Positions 17,068 to 24,866 of a DNA stretch of 64,000 bases are shown piece by piece; the stretch's first letter is position 1, and every line of letters starts with the position of its first letter. The DNA comes from BOG-908 sp965198855. Lineage in GTDB: Bacteria; Pseudomonadota; Alphaproteobacteria; Acetobacterales; Acetobacteraceae. The notes under the pieces were generated by a model that saw nothing but the letters and a program-made list of their open reading frames with translations, searched no databases and was not told where the DNA came from. Where the stretch lies: the NCBI GenBank assembly GCA_965198855.1, contig CBDAPZ010000001.1, positions 62,001-126,000 of the forward strand. The letters run 5' to 3'. Made by a program: the position numbers and the translations under genes.

Positions 17068-17101
17068 AAAAAAGCCCCGCTGACCAGGCTGGTCACGAGG
17101 C
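17068..17101 (-). terminator. Intrinsic terminator of pqqA
   Basis: On the minus strand GCCTCGTGACCAG pairs with CTGGTCAGCGGGGC around a single-base loop and is followed by TTTTTT (17068-17073). It is 53 bases beyond the pqqA stop. A second GC-rich hairpin (17121-17143) lies between them. Confidence 0.8.
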
Positions 17102-17153
17102 ACCGGCGATCGGAATGAAAGGCCGCCGCCGAAACGGCGGCCCACCAACCAAC

Positions 17154-17237
17154 TTACTTACGCGCTTCCGCGCAAGCGTAGGAGTTGATTTCGGCGCCGA
17201 GAGCGATCTCGACGATCATTGGGGTCTTCCAGCTCAT
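17154..17237 (-). CDS. pqqA: PQQ precursor peptide PqqA
   Basis: A 27-residue peptide, MSWKTPMIVEIALGAE followed by INSYACAEARK. The conserved Glu16 and Tyr20 in the E-x3-Y arrangement are the residues that are cross-linked and trimmed to make pyrroloquinoline quinone. The sequence closely resembles acetic-acid-bacterial PqqA peptides. ATG at 17237 follows an AGGAG-like site (CAGGAGTTCTCA on the minus strand). It stands alone, with its own terminator, and pqqBCDE are not in the window. It supplies the cofactor of XoxF. Confidence 0.95.
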   Translation of the reverse strand: MSWKTPMIVEIALGAEINSYACAEARK

Positions 17238-17580
17238 TGAGAACTCCTGTTTTTGTAATACAACGCACTCGGTCTGCTTTTAAGAGCAAAGTCGGTGCGG
17301 CTTCAACCCTAGAAGGGCTGGGCCACCTCGGCCTATACGACAAAAGCATCAAGTCCCGAGCGATTGTATCTAGTATCTGGCGGCGGTGCTGACAAGCGCA
17401 AGCCTGATCTGGATCAAAGAATAGACAATAGTATTTATTGTGCGCTGCAATATACTTGTTGCGCCGCACTGCGGTCCGTTTGCAGACTTTCGGGCCATGG
17501 ACGGCTATATTGCCAGCACCGATACTCCATGCGTTAAACGCGTGCATGCGCCGCCAGCGCGAGCGCAGGAAGGAGTTTCG
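17238..17580. promoter_or_regulatory. pqqA/cytochrome c divergent promoter region with FNR/FixK-like box
   Basis: A 343-base gene-free stretch between divergent pqqA and a cytochrome c gene. At 17404-17417, CTGAT-CTGG-ATCAA matches the FNR/FixK consensus TTGAT-N4-ATCAA at nine of ten positions. A second palindrome, ACAATA-GTATT-TATTGT, lies at 17425-17441. Both are about 145-165 bases from the two start codons, so they could control either gene. The rest shows no gene. Confidence 0.45.
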
Positions 17581-17961
17581 ATGCGACAGGTTATTCTAGG
17601 CGGCCTCCTGGTCATGGGGTCGGTTTTTCTGGGTATGGCTTCCGCCCAGGCCGCCGGCGACGCGGCCGCAGGCAAAGTGCTCTTTACGCAGAAATGCGGC
17701 CTCTGCCACTCCGCCGCGCCGGGACAGAACAAGATCGGCCCGGCTTTGTATGGCGTCGTGGGGCGCAAGGCCGGCACGGCGCCTGACTACACCTATTCCG
17801 ACGCCATGAAGAACGCCAACCGCACCTGGGACGCTGCGACACTGGATGACTACCTTACCAACCCGCGGCAAAAGATCCCTGGCGTGAAGATGATCTTCGC
17901 CGGTCTACCGGAAGAAACCGATCGCCAGAACGTGATCGCCTATCTCTCCACCCTTAAATAG
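17581..17961 (+). CDS. Periplasmic class I cytochrome c
   Basis: A 126-residue exported cytochrome c: signal peptide (about 1-24), haem motif CGLCH in QKCGLCHSAAPGQNKIGP, and distal methionine in GVKMIFAG. It resembles c550/c2-type cytochromes that carry electrons from quinoprotein dehydrogenases to the oxidase. ATG at 17581 has a strong AGGAAGGAG site; in-frame sequence upstream is not coding. It leads into the PQQ-associated ABC cluster and is divergent from pqqA, so it probably serves the same alcohol-oxidation chain. Confidence 0.92.
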   Translation: MRQVILGGLLVMGSVFLGMASAQAAGDAAAGKVLFTQKCGLCHSAAPGQNKIGPALYGVVGRKAGTAPDYTYSDAMKNANRTWDAATLDDYLTNPRQKIPGVKMIFAGLPEETDRQNVIAYLSTLK

Positions 17962-17998
17962 GTGGAGCGGGTCGCGTCGGGGCAAAAGGTGGCTTAGC

Positions 17999-19195
17999 GT
18001 GGGCGACATGCCGATCTTCCACCGACGCGCGCTTGCTGCATCCGTGCTGTGGCTCGCAGCCGCGGGCACCGCGCCCGCGGCCCAAGTCGACCTGGTCTAT
18101 CTGGGCCTCACCTCGAACCAGCATGTCGCCGCCACGCAGATCGATCCGCCCCCCACGGATTTGGGCCTGCGTGGCGCGCAGCTCGCCATCGCCGACACCA
18201 ATACCACCGGCCAGTTCACCAACCAGACTTTCGCCCTCCAGGTGACGACGGCTCCCGACGCGGATGCGCTGGCAAAGGATTTCAGCCAGGCTCTCGCCGC
18301 CGGCCGCAAATTGTTCGTGGCGAACCTGCCTGCCGATGTGCTGTTGAAACTGGCCAATGATCCCGCGGCGAAAAACGCCCTGATCCTCGACGCCACCAGT
18401 GAAGATGACAGGCTGCGCGCAGAAGATTGTCGCGCCAACATGCTGCATATCCAGCCCAGCCGCGCCATGCTCGCCGATGCCCTGATGGAATATCTCGTCA
18501 CCAAGAACTGGAAACACATCATGCTGCTCGTCGGGCGCGACCCGGCCGATGCACTCTACGCCGATGCCGTGCGCCATGCCGCGGATAAATTCCAGATCGT
18601 GATCAACGCCGATCGGCCGTGGGCCTTTAACGCCGCCGCGCAGCAAGCCGATACTGGACACTACCAGGTCAACGACGAAGTGGTGAAAGCCACGCAAGGT
18701 GCCAGCTACGATGTGCTTGTCGTCGCCGACGAAGCCGATCATTTCGGCGACGATCTCGCCTACCGCACCGATACACCTCGCCCGATCGCCGGAACCCAAG
18801 GCCTGACACCGGCATCCTGGTCGCGCGCCATGGACGAATATGCAAGCACGCAGCTGCAAACACGGTTTTTCCACACCGTGGGCCGCTGGATGAGCGCGCA
18901 GGATTACGGCGGCTGGCTCGCCGTGCGCGCCATCGGCGAAGCCGCGACACGCGCGCAAACCGCCGACCCTGCGGGTATCATCGCCTATCTGCATGGGCCG
19001 GACTTCACTGTTAGCGGCTACAAGGGGCCTGAACTCACTTTCCGCGCCTGGGACGGTCAGTTGCGGCAACCGGTGCTGCTGGCCGACGACCACTCGCTGG
19101 TCTCAATCTCACCACAGCCCGGCTTCCTGCATCAAACGAACGATCTGGATTCATTGGGCGTCGATCAACCGGAAACAGCATGTCATCTGCATTAA
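17999..19195 (+). CDS. Periplasmic substrate-binding protein of a PQQ-alcohol-dehydrogenase-associated ABC system
   Basis: A 398-residue exported protein with signal peptide (about 1-27) and a branched-chain-amino-acid-binding type fold. It matches the protein family found with PQQ-dependent alcohol dehydrogenases (TIGR03863 type), in a fixed order with a propeller protein, an ATPase and a permease. Its ligand is unknown. GTG at 17999 is preceded by AAAGGTGG; ATG at 18008 is an alternative. It is 37 bases after the cytochrome gene and overlaps the next start by 16 bases. Confidence 0.82.
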   Translation: MGDMPIFHRRALAASVLWLAAAGTAPAAQVDLVYLGLTSNQHVAATQIDPPPTDLGLRGAQLAIADTNTTGQFTNQTFALQVTTAPDADALAKDFSQALAAGRKLFVANLPADVLLKLANDPAAKNALILDATSEDDRLRAEDCRANMLHIQPSRAMLADALMEYLVTKNWKHIMLLVGRDPADALYADAVRHAADKFQIVINADRPWAFNAAAQQADTGHYQVNDEVVKATQGASYDVLVVADEADHFGDDLAYRTDTPRPIAGTQGLTPASWSRAMDEYASTQLQTRFFHTVGRWMSAQDYGGWLAVRAIGEAATRAQTADPAGIIAYLHGPDFTVSGYKGPELTFRAWDGQLRQPVLLADDHSLVSISPQPGFLHQTNDLDSLGVDQPETACHLH

Positions 19196-20190
19196 GCAAG
19201 CGGTTCTTTTTTGACAAAAAGAACCATAAAACTTTTGTTCCGTTCGCTGTGGCGGCGCTTCTGCTCGCCGCGAGCCCCGCTTATGCCTTTCATATTCTCG
19301 TTTCGAATGAGAAGGATAATACCATTACGGTTCTTGATGGCGACGCGCTGAAGATCATCAAGACGGTGACCGTCGGTGCTCGGCCGCGGGGAATCGTGCT
19401 GTCTGCCGATGGCAAGAGCCTCTATATCTGCACTTCGGACGCCGACCATATCGAGGTAATGGATATCGCCACGATGAAGGTCACACGCATCCTGCCGAGC
19501 AATGCCGATCCGGAATTCATGGCGCTCAGCCACGATGGAAAAACACTTTACATCGCCAACGAAGACAACAGCCAGGTCTCCGTGCTCGATGTCGCCGGCG
19601 GCAATATCGTCTCCGAAATCCCGGTGGGCGTCGAACCGGAAGGCATGGCCGTCAGCCCGGACGACAAGACCGTCATCTGCACGTCCGAAACCACCAGCAT
19701 GGCACATTTCATCGACGTCGCCACACACAAGGTGACGGCAAGCGTTCTCGTGGGCACGCGGCCGCGATTCACGGCCTTCACCAAGGACGGCTCGCAAGTA
19801 TGGGTCTCCTCTGAAGTAGCGGGCACAGTTGCAGTTATCGACGCCGCCACGCACAAAGTGCTGCACACGATAAAATTCGATCTGCCGGAAGTGCCGAAAG
19901 CCGCCATCCAGGCTGTGGGCATAAATCTCACCACCGATGGCAAATATGCCTTTGTCGATCTCGGCCCCGCCAACCGCGTCGCCGTCATCGATCCCAAAAC
20001 CTACGACGTGAAAAAATACCTGCTCGTCGGCCAGCGTGTCTGGCACAACGATTTCTCGCCCGACCAGAAATTTCTCTACACCGCCAATGGGATCAGCAAC
20101 GACATGTCGGTCATCGACATCAACGCGATGGAAGTCACCCAATCCGTCCCCGTCGGCCAGTCGCCCTGGGGAGTGGTCGTTGCCCCCTGA
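19180..20190 (+). CDS. PQQ-catabolism-associated beta-propeller protein (YVTN repeats)
   Basis: A 336-residue exported protein with about seven YVTN-type blades (for example NEKDNTITVLDGD, SDADHIEVMDIATMKV, NEDNSQVSVLDVAGG). It corresponds to the propeller component of the PQQ-associated ABC cluster (TIGR03866 type). Oddly, the positively charged start of its signal peptide, KRFFFDKKNHKTFV, is encoded by palindromic element copy 6; the hydrophobic core AVAALLLAASPAYA follows. ATG at 19180 overlaps the upstream gene by 16 bases. Starts downstream of the element would leave no charged n-region, so I keep 19180. Confidence 0.85.
   Translation: MSSALSKRFFFDKKNHKTFVPFAVAALLLAASPAYAFHILVSNEKDNTITVLDGDALKIIKTVTVGARPRGIVLSADGKSLYICTSDADHIEVMDIATMKVTRILPSNADPEFMALSHDGKTLYIANEDNSQVSVLDVAGGNIVSEIPVGVEPEGMAVSPDDKTVICTSETTSMAHFIDVATHKVTASVLVGTRPRFTAFTKDGSQVWVSSEVAGTVAVIDAATHKVLHTIKFDLPEVPKAAIQAVGINLTTDGKYAFVDLGPANRVAVIDPKTYDVKKYLLVGQRVWHNDFSPDQKFLYTANGISNDMSVIDINAMEVTQSVPVGQSPWGVVVAP
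19201..19238 (-). repeat. Palindromic element copy 6, inside a coding sequence
   Basis: GGTTCTTTTTT-GAC-AAAAAGAACC core with right arm ATAAAACTTTTG. It lies five bases after the stop of the binding-protein gene and within the first 20 codons of the propeller gene, where it encodes part of the signal peptide. Confidence 0.8.
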
Positions 20191-20203
20191 CATACTGCCC
20201 GCT

Positions 20204-20914
20204 TTGGCAGTGACAAACTTGTCGTACGCCTTCGGTCCAAGGCAGGTGCTGCACGATGTGGATATCACCGTGCAGCCCGGCGACTTTGCAATCCTGCTCG
20301 GCCTGAACGGCGCCGGCAAAACCACGCTCTTCGCCCTCATCACCCGACTTTACAGCGCGCGGGCGGGGAAAATCACAGTCTTCGGCAACGACATCGAGAA
20401 ACACCCGCTTGCTGCCCTCGGCCGCCTCGGCGTGGTGTTCCAGCAATCTACGCTGGATCTCGATCTCACCGTCGAACAGAACCTCTATTACCACGCCTCC
20501 CTGCACGGCATGAAGCGCAGCAACGCCCGCATCCGCATCACCGAAGAACTCGGCCGCATCAACCTGCTGGATCGCGCAAAAGACCGCGTGCGCGCTCTCT
20601 CCGGCGGTCAGAAACGCCGCGTCGAACTCGCCCGCGCTTTGATCCATAATCCTTCATTGCTGCTGCTGGACGAACCTACCGTCGGCCTCGACATCGAAAG
20701 CCGTCAGTTCCTGCTGCAGCACGTAAAACACCTCTGCAACACCCGGAACCTCGGTGTGCTCTGGGCCACCCACCTGATCGATGAAGCCGATGCTGACTCG
20801 AAAATCATCGTGCTGCATCAAGGAAAAGTTCTGGCGCAGGGGCAGAACATCACGCAAAACGATGAAACGTTAAAACAAACATTCGATCGGCTGACTCGGA
20901 AGAAGGCGGCGTGA
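20204..20914 (+). CDS. ABC transporter ATP-binding protein of the PQQ-associated cluster
   Basis: A 236-residue ATPase with Walker A GLNGAGKTT (about 31-39), Q-loop FQQS, signature LSGGQKRR, Walker B LLLLDEPTVGLD and the switch histidine in WATHLIDEAD. It fits the ATPase of the alcohol-associated exporter-type ABC system (PedB-like/TIGR03864 type). No ATG is available near the domain start; TTG at 20204 or GTG at 20210 are the candidates, 13-19 bases after the propeller gene stop. It overlaps the permease start by four bases, so the two are coupled. Confidence 0.88.
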   Translation: MAVTNLSYAFGPRQVLHDVDITVQPGDFAILLGLNGAGKTTLFALITRLYSARAGKITVFGNDIEKHPLAALGRLGVVFQQSTLDLDLTVEQNLYYHASLHGMKRSNARIRITEELGRINLLDRAKDRVRALSGGQKRRVELARALIHNPSLLLLDEPTVGLDIESRQFLLQHVKHLCNTRNLGVLWATHLIDEADADSKIIVLHQGKVLAQGQNITQNDETLKQTFDRLTRKKAA

Positions 20915-21759
20915 TTACGAAAGAAAGATTGGGGGAGCAGTGCCTGCCCCCCCAAACCCCCCGTCATTATCTACGGTGCCTCAACGGCATCATCCGACGG
21001 GAAGCATTGAGGTGGCTGGGACAGAGAGGGCGCTTCGTTTCGGCACTTGTCAGGCCGCTCATCTGGCTGATCGTTTTCGCTGCCGGTTTTCACTTCGTGC
21101 TCGGCGTCTCCATCAGCCCACCCTACAAAACCTATATCCCGTACGAGGTTTATATCGCCCCAGGCCTGGTCGGCATGATCCAGTTGTTCAACGGCATGCA
21201 AAGCTCCCTCTCCATGGTCTATGACCGCGAAATGGGCTCCATGCGCACGCTCATGGTCAGCCCGTTTCCGCGGTGGTTCCTGCTCACCTCGAAACTTCTC
21301 GCGGGCGTCTGCGTCTCCGTCGTCCAGGCCTACATCTTTTTCGCCATCGCCTGGTTCTGGAACATCCATGCGCCCCTCACCGGCTACATCGCCGTGCTTC
21401 CCGCACTCATCCTCTCCGGCCTGATGCTGGGCGCCCTCGGCCTCGTTCTCTCCTCCTTTATCAAGCAGCTCGAGAACTTTGCCGGCGTGATGAACTTCGT
21501 CATCTTCCCGATGTTCTTCACCTCGGGCGCGCTCTACCCGCTCTGGCGCATGCAGCAAGCCAGCCTGCCGCTCTATTACATCAGCCAAGCCAACCCCTTC
21601 ACCCATGCCGTGGAAATGATCCGCTTCGCCCTCTACGACAGCTTCGATCCCATTTCGGCGCTCGTCGTCTGCGCCTACCTCGCCCTCTTCATGGGCCTTG
21701 CCATCATCGGCTACGACCCCGGCCGCGGCCTCCTGGCCCGCCGCGGCGGCGGAGAGTGA
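20911..21759 (+). CDS. ABC-2 type permease of the PQQ-associated cluster (PedC-like)
   Basis: A 282-residue membrane protein with six predicted helices and the ABC-2 permease pattern (MVYDREMGSMRTLMVSPFPRWF, then GALYPLW). It corresponds to the alcohol-locus permease named PedC in Pseudomonas putida. Together with the upstream ATPase it probably exports or inserts an unidentified compound. GTG at 20911 overlaps the ATPase stop as GTGA. It ends five bases before the next gene. Confidence 0.87.
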   Translation: MITKERLGEQCLPPQTPRHYLRCLNGIIRREALRWLGQRGRFVSALVRPLIWLIVFAAGFHFVLGVSISPPYKTYIPYEVYIAPGLVGMIQLFNGMQSSLSMVYDREMGSMRTLMVSPFPRWFLLTSKLLAGVCVSVVQAYIFFAIAWFWNIHAPLTGYIAVLPALILSGLMLGALGLVLSSFIKQLENFAGVMNFVIFPMFFTSGALYPLWRMQQASLPLYYISQANPFTHAVEMIRFALYDSFDPISALVVCAYLALFMGLAIIGYDPGRGLLARRGGGE

Positions 21760-21764
21760 ACACT

Positions 21765-22370
21765 ATGAAATACTTCCTTCTGGCAGCTCTCCCGCTCGCC
21801 CTTGCATTCCCCGCAGCCGCTCAGATGCCGGTTCAGAACCCCGATTGGCCTTGCGCGCAGCGCCTTGTCGAGACGCTCGAACCCGGCTCCTACTGGAACG
21901 GGCCGCCGGTGCCTCCGCACGTCAACTGGCGCGACGACGACAAGATATTCCCGCTCGCCACCGACATCGTCGACCGCGACGCGCCCGAGACCGACGCGCT
22001 GGCCAAGCTCCGCGCCTATGCCGACAGCATCCCGCAGGACAAGCGCGCCACCGACATCCCGTTCCTGTTCGGCGCCCTGGTCGATCAGACCAACGACCAG
22101 CGCTCCATTCTCGTCAAGCGCATCGAACAGCTCGGCCACCGCCAACGTGAAATGGGCGACGTGATCTCCAAGATCAGTAACGCCGTGGATGCCTCGGCTG
22201 CCACCGACCCCGGCCACGATGACCTCGTCGGCAAACGCGACCTGGACATACGTGTCTTCAAGGAACTGCAATTCACCATGCGCTACGCCTGCGAAGCGCC
22301 GGCAAACATGGAGCGGCGGCTCGGCGCCTTCGCCAAGGTGCTGGAAGAAAAGCTGCCGCCGCAAAAATAA
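21765..22370 (+). CDS. Exported protein of unknown function at the end of the PQQ-associated operon
   Basis: A 201-residue protein with a signal peptide (about 1-19, ending AAAQ) and two cysteines (DWPCAQR and RYACEAP) that may pair. The rest is largely helical and charged; no catalytic motif is recognised. ATG at 21765 follows GGAGAG and lies five bases after the permease stop, so it belongs to the same transcript. It is likely a periplasmic partner of the ABC system, but its function is not known. Confidence 0.75.
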   Translation: MKYFLLAALPLALAFPAAAQMPVQNPDWPCAQRLVETLEPGSYWNGPPVPPHVNWRDDDKIFPLATDIVDRDAPETDALAKLRAYADSIPQDKRATDIPFLFGALVDQTNDQRSILVKRIEQLGHRQREMGDVISKISNAVDASAATDPGHDDLVGKRDLDIRVFKELQFTMRYACEAPANMERRLGAFAKVLEEKLPPQK

Positions 22371-22412
22371 CCGGACACGTAAGGTCCGCAGTGCTCCTTC
22401 GACGATCGTTGT

Positions 22413-23714
22413 TCACGCCTCGGCCAGTTTCTCCCGGCTCGCCCGCACTTTGACCACCCGTCGCCCGTCCATCTCCAGCACCTCGAACAGCCAGCCGCCG
22501 AACACGAGACGGTCGCCCGCCTGCGGCACGCGCTGCAGCAGCGCCAGAACCAGGCCTGCCAGCGTGTGGTAGCTGCCCTCGGCCGGCAGATCGGGCAGCA
22601 GCAGGCGGGCCTTCAGCTCATCCACAGGGGTCATGCCGTCCATCATCATCTCGCCGCCCACCTGGTCGGCGGCCTGGCTCGGGGTGCCGTAGCCGGGCTC
22701 CTGGATGTCGCCGATGATCGCCTCCAGCACGTCGCCGGCTGTTACCACACCCTCGAAACTGCCGTATTCGTCCATCACCAAAGCGAGCCCCAGCGCGTCG
22801 CTTTTCAGCCGCTCCAGCGCATCCAGCGCACTTATCGTGTCCGGCACGATCATCGGCTGCCGCAGGGCGGCGCTGATGGAGAGATCCTTGCCGTCCAAAA
22901 TCCGGTCCAGCATGTCCTTCGCCTGGACCACGCCGACCACGTTATCGATGGAGCCGTCGCACACCACGAACCGGCTATGCGGCGCCGCCTTCAGTGTCGC
23001 CGCGATGTCGCGCCGTGGATCGGTGCGGTCGATCCACACCAACTCGTTGCGTGGCGTCATGATAGCGCGCACCGGCTTGTCGGCCAGGCGCAGCACGCGC
23101 TCGATCATGTCGCGCTCCCCGGTCTCCAGCACGCCGGCCTGCGTGCCCTCCGCGAGCAGCGCTTTCAGCTCCTCTTCCGTCACCGCCTGTCGCGCTGCCT
23201 CGCGATGGCCGATCGCCCGCAGCACCGCATCCGACGCCCAGCCCAGCAGCCACACCAGCGGGCCGCAAACACGCGCCAGCCAGAACACCGCCGGCGCCAG
23301 TCGCGTCGCGATCAGCTCCGGTGAGCGCAACGCCAGCCGCTTGGGCACCAGTTCGCCCAGCACCAACGTGACGAAGGTGATCCCGATGACCACCAGCGCC
23401 AGCGACAACCCTTCCGACGCCTCGCCTATATACGGGATCCTTGCCACGGCCGGCTGGATCGCCGTGGCAATCCGCGCACCCCCGAAGGTGCCCGACAGGA
23501 TACCTACCAGCGTCACCCCAACCTGCACGGTGGGCAGGAAACGCTGCGGATCGTCCGCAAGCTCGCGCGCCATCCTGGCCCCGCGCACATGCTTGCTTTC
23601 CAGCACCGCCAGCCGTGCCCGACGTGCCGAGACCAGCGCCATCTCGCCCATGGCGAACAGGCCGTTCACCAAGGCGAGCAGCACGATCACCAGAACCAGA
23701 AGCGCTGTCGTCAT
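22413..23714 (-). CDS. DUF21/CBS/CorC-HlyC domain membrane protein (hemolysin family)
   Basis: A 433-residue protein: DUF21 membrane domain with four hydrophobic segments (about 1-190), paired CBS domains (about 205-335; MTPRNELVWIDR, VMDEYGSFEGVVTAGDVLE) and a C-terminal CorC/HlyC FAD-like domain. Related proteins (CNNM/CorB/YfjD/PaeA) move or sense divalent cations or polyamines; the name hemolysin is historical. It is 13 bases from hemF on the same strand and may share its transcript. It converges on the PQQ-associated operon. Confidence 0.88.
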   Translation of the reverse strand: MTTALLVLVIVLLALVNGLFAMGEMALVSARRARLAVLESKHVRGARMARELADDPQRFLPTVQVGVTLVGILSGTFGGARIATAIQPAVARIPYIGEASEGLSLALVVIGITFVTLVLGELVPKRLALRSPELIATRLAPAVFWLARVCGPLVWLLGWASDAVLRAIGHREAARQAVTEEELKALLAEGTQAGVLETGERDMIERVLRLADKPVRAIMTPRNELVWIDRTDPRRDIAATLKAAPHSRFVVCDGSIDNVVGVVQAKDMLDRILDGKDLSISAALRQPMIVPDTISALDALERLKSDALGLALVMDEYGSFEGVVTAGDVLEAIIGDIQEPGYGTPSQAADQVGGEMMMDGMTPVDELKARLLLPDLPAEGSYHTLAGLVLALLQRVPQAGDRLVFGGWLFEVLEMDGRRVVKVRASREKLAEA

Positions 23715-23727
23715 GACAAGGGAAGCT

Positions 23728-24633
23728 TCAAGACCAGCGCACTTCCGGCGGCAGGCTCATCAATATGGCTTCCACATTGCCGCCGGTCTTGAGCCCGAAG
23801 GTCGTGCCGCGGTCATGCAGCAGGTTGAACTCAACATAGCGCCCGCGCCTGAGCAGCTGATGCTCGCGGTCCGCCTCGGTCCAGGGCTGCTTCACCCGTC
23901 GCCGCACGATGGCGGGGTAGGAGGCCAGGAACGCCTCGCCGACATCTCGCGTGAAGGCGAAATCGGCCTCCGCGTCGCCGGTGAAATGGTGGTCGTAGAA
24001 AATCCCGCCCACGCCGCGCGGCTCGCCACGATGTGGCAGGTAGAAGTAGCGATCGCACCATTCCTTGAATTTTTGGTAATAGCCCGGATCGTGCTTGTCG
24101 CAGGCCGCCTTGAACGCGGCATGGAAAACCGCGCCGTCTTCTGCCGTCTCGGCGCTGTCCATGAACATCGGCGTAAGGTCGCCGCCACCGCCGAACCAGC
24201 CTTTCGTCGTCACCAGCATGCGCGTGTTCATATGAACCGCCGGCACCAGCGGGCTCTGCAGATGCGCTACCAGACTGATCCCGGTGGCAAAAAACCGCGG
24301 GTCCACATCGGCACCCGGGATGTTGCCGCGGAACTCGGGTGAGAACGCGCCTTCGACGGTGGAGACGTTCACTCCCACCTTCTCGAAGACCCGGCCCTTC
24401 ATCACGCTGATCACCCCGCCACCGCCATGCGACCCGTCCTCGGTCGGTCGCTCCCAGCTCTTGCGCTCGAACCGCCCGGCTGGGCGGTCCGAGAGGGGGC
24501 CATCGGTTTGCTCGTTCTCGATCGCCTCGAACGCCGCACAGATGCGGTCGCGCAGGCTTTCGAACCAGGCCCGTGCGGCACCTTTCAGGGCCGCATGGGG
24601 TGGGGCGGAATCGGGCGTCGCAATGCTATCCAT
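23728..24633 (-). CDS. hemF: Aerobic coproporphyrinogen III oxidase
   Basis: A 301-residue cytosolic, oxygen-dependent enzyme of haem synthesis that turns coproporphyrinogen III into protoporphyrinogen IX. Conserved blocks are clear: GGGGVISVMKGRVFEKVGVN, VHMNTRMLVTT, WFGGGGDLTP and YVEFNLLHDRGT. Length is normal. It is divergent from the cytochrome bc1 genes, a sensible pairing of haem supply with cytochrome synthesis, with 233 bases in between. Confidence 0.97.
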   Translation of the reverse strand: MDSIATPDSAPPHAALKGAARAWFESLRDRICAAFEAIENEQTDGPLSDRPAGRFERKSWERPTEDGSHGGGGVISVMKGRVFEKVGVNVSTVEGAFSPEFRGNIPGADVDPRFFATGISLVAHLQSPLVPAVHMNTRMLVTTKGWFGGGGDLTPMFMDSAETAEDGAVFHAAFKAACDKHDPGYYQKFKEWCDRYFYLPHRGEPRGVGGIFYDHHFTGDAEADFAFTRDVGEAFLASYPAIVRRRVKQPWTEADREHQLLRRGRYVEFNLLHDRGTTFGLKTGGNVEAILMSLPPEVRWS

Positions 24634-24866
24634 CCCGCCACCCTAGCCGCTCCCGCCGGGGTTTCCGAGAGCCACGCTTGTCAAAAAAATTGCGGCATTG
24701 CGGCGAATTTTAGGCGGTTGGCGACACACAGGCGTGTAGGCCTGATTGCAGCCAGGCAATTGCCCCCTTATGAGAGGGCACCGACGTGCCACTGGCGACC
24801 CGCTTGGGCACGCGCATGCGCCACCCAGGCGCATGCCCATACGATGGCTTTGAGGACCTGACGCCA

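Noticed and set aside
24634..24866. A Rieske iron-sulfur gene or remnant before petB
   Set aside because: Neither strand has the cluster-binding motifs or a long enough frame; the in-frame codons before petB show no family similarity.
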